Shown here: positions 15,285 through 17,152 of the stretch, piece by piece | Position numbering within the stretch: the stretch's first letter is position 1 | How the letters are laid out: each line of letters opens with the position of its first letter | Source of the DNA: CAZTYW01 sp964617695 | GTDB taxonomy: Bacteria; Chloroflexota; Dehalococcoidia; UBA2247; RBG-13-53-26 | Length of the DNA: 17,152 bases | NCBI GenBank assembly: GCA_964617695.1 | Contig: CAZTYW010000042.1 | Coordinates: forward strand, 1 to 17,152 | Direction: 5' to 3' | Position numbers and translations under genes: made by a program | The notes under the pieces: generated by a model | The model's database searches: none | What the model was told of the DNA's origin: nothing | Seen by the model: the letters and a program-made list of their open reading frames with translations, nothing else

Positions 15285-15911
15285 GTGGCTGACAGACCAA
15301 TTGTGACCTCGATTGTGCTGGCTGGTGGCACAGGGCGGCGGTTGGGGCGGAACAAGCTGTTGCAGACACTCGGCGAGCGCACTCTGCTCCAGAGGACCAT
15401 CGATAGGCTTGCACGGGTAAGCAACGAGATTCTCGTGGTTGTCGGGCAGGGCCAGCCCGCGCCGGCAGTGTCGTCAACATCGGTTGAGGTTGTAGTTGAC
15501 CTGTACCCGAACAAGGGTGCCCTGGGGGGCATCTACACGGGACTGACAGCGTCTTGCAGCTTCCACAGTCTTGTAGTTGCCGGGGATATGCCCTTTCTCA
15601 ATACCTCTTTGTTGCTCTACATGGTCGAGAGCGCGCCCGCCTTTGACGTAGTCATGCCCAGGGTTGATGATGGCCTGGAGCCCCTTCATGCTGTGTACTC
15701 CAAGAATTGCCTGGCTCCTATGCAGCGCCAGATTGAACAGGGTGAGCTCAGGATCAGGAGGATTCTGGACCAGGTAAGGGTGAAATACGTGGCAGGTTCG
15801 GAGATCGCGAGATTCGATCCGCAAGGACTGAGCTTCTTCAACGTCAACACGGTTGACGACCTCAGGAGGGCGAAAGCCATATTGAATGACGTTGGCAATC
15901 TGGAAAGTTGA
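15285..15911 (+). CDS. mobA: MobA-like molybdenum cofactor guanylyltransferase / NTP transferase
   Basis: MobA adds GMP from GTP to molybdopterin-Mo to make the dinucleotide cofactor used by DMSO-reductase-type enzymes. The 208 residues show the nucleotide-binding opening SIVLAGGTGRRLGRNK (9-24), YPNKGALGGIYTGL (74-87) and the metal-binding GDMPF with Asp101, then EPLHAVYSK and the closing FFNVNTVDDL. Length fits MobA. The GTG at 15285 is taken as start; an internal GTG about six codons later would also keep the motif, and neither has a strong ribosome site. Its stop overlaps a candidate promoter for the next cluster. Related CTP or sugar nucleotidyltransferases share this fold, so MobA is likely but not certain. 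Confidence 0.78.
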   Translation: MADRPIVTSIVLAGGTGRRLGRNKLLQTLGERTLLQRTIDRLARVSNEILVVVGQGQPAPAVSSTSVEVVVDLYPNKGALGGIYTGLTASCSFHSLVVAGDMPFLNTSLLLYMVESAPAFDVVMPRVDDGLEPLHAVYSKNCLAPMQRQIEQGELRIRRILDQVRVKYVAGSEIARFDPQGLSFFNVNTVDDLRRAKAILNDVGNLES

Positions 15912-15936
15912 CTGCGAAGGGGCAACCACGTAAGAT
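15908..15936 (+). promoter_or_regulatory. Candidate promoter for the NifU-like cluster
   Basis: TTGACT (15908-15913) and TAAGAT (15931-15936) stand 17 nt apart; the -10 matches consensus at four of six. The -35 overlaps the stop codon of the mobA-like gene. The transcript would have a leader of about 180 nt before the first NifU-like gene. Confidence 0.4.
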
Positions 15937-16028
15937 TCTTGTGTAACACTGCTCTGCAAGCAGCACAGTGGCTGGACAGGGCCGAGCACAGGCAGACCGG
16001 TGCTGTCAGAAGTGCTGTTGCTGCGCCA

Positions 16029-16061
16029 CTCTCGATTTGCCACCCGGGGGAGTCTCGAGAG
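16029..16061 (+). other. Leader hairpin before the first NifU-like gene
   Basis: CTCTCGA (16029-16035) can pair with TCGAGAG (16055-16061) around a 19-nt loop. It lies 62 nt before the first NifU-like start. No T-run follows, so a terminator is unlikely; significance is uncertain because seven-base pairings occur by chance. Confidence 0.25.
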
Positions 16062-16123
16062 AGAAGTGTGTGTGCTTCCCGAAGCAGAGAGATGTGAGAA
16101 TTGACTGATAGTCGGAGGGGAAT

Positions 16124-16342
16124 ATGCGACAGAAAGTAGAAGAGTCGCTTGCTCGGATGAGGCCTGCTCTACAGGCTGACGGTGGAGACGTGGAGCTGGT
16201 GGATGTGAAGGACGGGGTGGTTATGTTGAGGCTGACTGGCGCCTGCGGTGGTTGCCCGATGGCGAGCATGACGCTGCGAAACGGCATCGAGCGCATTCTC
16301 AGGGAGGAAGTGCCGGAGGTCAAGGAAGTAGTTGCGGTCTAG
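16124..16342 (+). CDS. NifU C-terminal-domain (Nfu-type) iron-sulfur scaffold protein
   Basis: Stand-alone Nfu domain that binds a [4Fe-4S] cluster between subunits and passes it to target proteins. The 72 residues follow the family pattern: ALQADGGDVELVDVKDGVV (about 15-33), then LTGACGGCPMAS with C41 and C44 as the cluster ligands, then an amphipathic helix and the closing PEVKEVVAV. GGAGGGG lies three nt before the ATG. It heads a run of three related short genes on the same strand and is the only one with both cysteines, so it is probably the functional scaffold. Confidence 0.92.
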   Translation: MRQKVEESLARMRPALQADGGDVELVDVKDGVVMLRLTGACGGCPMASMTLRNGIERILREEVPEVKEVVAV

Positions 16343-16438
16343 TCGGCGAGGCAGCGCGCCTGCGGTTTTCTCTCTGGTGAGCGTGCTGCCCCGGCTTCTT
16401 GCGTTGGAAAGAAGGTCCTGACGGAAGGGTGAAAGACC

Positions 16439-16669
16439 GTGCGTGACAAGGTGGAGAAGGCCATAGCCAAGGTAAGACCCTGGTTGGGTGCCAACATCGT
16501 GGAATTGGTCGATGTTAGCGGTGGGGTGGTCAAGGTTAGAGTGATTCCGTCGCGCTGCTCTGCCGGCAACCCTACCTACGGCATACCTGAAGATACGGTG
16601 GTGATGCTGCTGGAAGAGCAGATACAGGAAGACGTGCCCGACATAGACAAGGTGGTCGCCGTAGAGTAG
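16439..16669 (+). CDS. NifU-like domain paralogue lacking CxxC (copy 2)
   Basis: 76 residues from a GTG start, clearly the same fold as the preceding gene (MRDKVEKAIAKVRPWLG, NIVELVDVSGGVVKVRV, closing DIDKVVAVE). Cluster chemistry is altered: where the intact copy has CGGC this has C40 alone in PSRCSAGNPTYG, and the ADGGD turn is shortened to GAN. It should not hold a [4Fe-4S] cluster in the usual way. Codon structure and hydrophobic pattern are intact, so it looks selected and not decaying. It is closest to the third copy, with which it shares even the sequence around the ribosome site and start. Function unknown; a partner or regulator of the intact scaffold is one guess. Confidence 0.8.
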   Translation: MRDKVEKAIAKVRPWLGANIVELVDVSGGVVKVRVIPSRCSAGNPTYGIPEDTVVMLLEEQIQEDVPDIDKVVAVE

Positions 16670-16715
16670 AGCGGCTCGCAAAGCTGAAATGCGCCGAATG
16701 GCGAGGTGAAGAACG

Positions 16716-16931
16716 GTGCGGGACAGGGTAGAAAGAGTCATAGAGAAGATAATGCCGGCCCTGGGCGTCAACGTCGTTGAACTGGTGGACGTTGAGGATG
16801 GTGTGGTCAAGGTCAGGGTGTTTCCGTCCATCTGCGCTGCGGGGATTGCCAAGGAGACGGTTGTCAGCCTGCTGGAGGAGCAGATACAAGAAGACATACC
16901 TGAGATCAGGGAGGTAATCGCCGTCGACTAG
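16716..16931 (+). CDS. NifU-like domain paralogue lacking CxxC (copy 3)
   Basis: 71 residues from a GTG start, 46 nt after copy 2. MRDRVERVIEKIMPALG, VVELVDVEDGVVKVRV and LLEEQIQEDIPEI match copy 2 closely. A single Cys (C40 in PSICAAGIAKE) sits where copy 2 has its own, and the segment after it is five residues shorter. The leader AGGTGAAGAACG before the start resembles that of copy 2, pointing to duplication of the gene with its ribosome site. Retention of one Cys in both copies suggests it matters, perhaps for a bridging cluster, metal or thiol contact. No known role. Confidence 0.8.
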   Translation: MRDRVERVIEKIMPALGVNVVELVDVEDGVVKVRVFPSICAAGIAKETVVSLLEEQIQEDIPEIREVIAVD

Positions 16932-16971
16932 CCTGTGCGGCCGACGTGACTCAAGATTGGGGGATGGGCTT

Positions 16972-17152
16972 GTGAGGAAACTGAAGCTTACTGCGGGAGA
17001 CGTAAAGGCTTTTGCCTGGCTGAACGCTACGAGCAGCGCAGAGATGGTCTGGCAATCCCTGCCCCTTAAGGGCATGGCCCACATGTGGGGAAATGAAGTG
17101 TACTTCCAGGTTCCTGTCAAGATGGGAGAGGAGAATTCGCGTCAAATCGTAG
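16972..17152 (+). CDS. Cyclophilin-like-fold protein, N-terminal part (cut by window edge)
   Basis: Sixty codons are visible from a GTG at 16972 preceded by GGGGGATGGGCTT. The pattern MRKLKLTAGDVKAFAWLN, then SAEMVWQSLPLKGMAHMWG and EVYFQVPVKMG resembles the small bacterial/archaeal proteins with a cyclophilin-like beta barrel (TM1367-like, formerly DUF369). These lack proven prolyl isomerase activity, and their role is unknown. It follows the NifU-like run by 40 nt and may share its transcript. The C-terminal half, which would settle the family, is outside the window. Confidence 0.7.
   Translation, partial: MRKLKLTAGDVKAFAWLNATSSAEMVWQSLPLKGMAHMWGNEVYFQVPVKMGEENSRQIV

Noticed and set aside
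16346..16376. Short GC hairpin followed by TTTT between NifU-like copies 1 and 2 as a terminator
   Set aside because: The stem is only about four pairs and the T-run is short and interrupted; at most a weak attenuator.
15474..17120. Minus-strand frames opposite the mobA-like and NifU-like genes
   Set aside because: Shadows of the plus-strand genes, with repeated Thr/Ser-rich content reflecting the paralogue array on the other strand.

Overview
This 17.2 kb stretch of GC-rich bacterial chromosome has two large divergent gene blocks that meet near position 8,700-8,930, followed by a looser tail. Gene content suggests an anaerobic or fermentative bacterium. My best guess is Chloroflexota, Dehalococcoidia-like, but this rests on gene types and not on a marker-gene tree, so treat it as weak. 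There is no CRISPR array, insertion sequence, rRNA or tRNA that I can see.

Left block (minus strand, read from 8,760 down to 1): an FmdB-type zinc-ribbon protein, a hot-dog acyl-CoA thioesterase, acetate kinase (ackA), a highly divergent phosphoketolase-family enzyme, a short alpha-glucan phosphorylase, a small Cys-containing hypothetical protein with its own near-consensus promoter, and the N-terminal 508 codons of an unusually compact pyruvate, phosphate dikinase that runs off the window edge. Read as a pathway, the block could phosphorolyse storage glucan to glucose-1-phosphate, split sugar phosphates to acetyl phosphate, make ATP and acetate with AckA, and adjust the pyruvate/PEP balance with PPDK.

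Right block (plus strand, from 8,866): the classic translation cluster infC-rpmI-rplT-pheS-pheT (IF3, L35, L20 and both subunits of phenylalanyl-tRNA synthetase). infC has no ATG/GTG/TTG that would give a complete N-terminal domain; an ATA codon fits best as start. rplT starts with TTG. Two near-consensus sigma70-type promoters drive the divergent blocks.

Tail (13,500-17,152): a CaiB/BaiF CoA-transferase on the minus strand is broken by a frameshifting internal deletion at a perfect 14-bp palindrome. Then come a small single-membrane-span protein, a MobA-like nucleotidyltransferase, three tandem short NifU C-terminal-domain proteins (the first with an intact CxxC, the other two with only one Cys each), and the start of a cyclophilin-like-fold protein cut by the window end.

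The most unusual items are the divergent phosphoketolase in its glucan-to-acetate gene block, the NifU paralogue array that has lost its cluster-binding motif, the compact PPDK, the ATA-start infC, and the promoter-driven Cys-motif micro-gene between glgP and ppdK.
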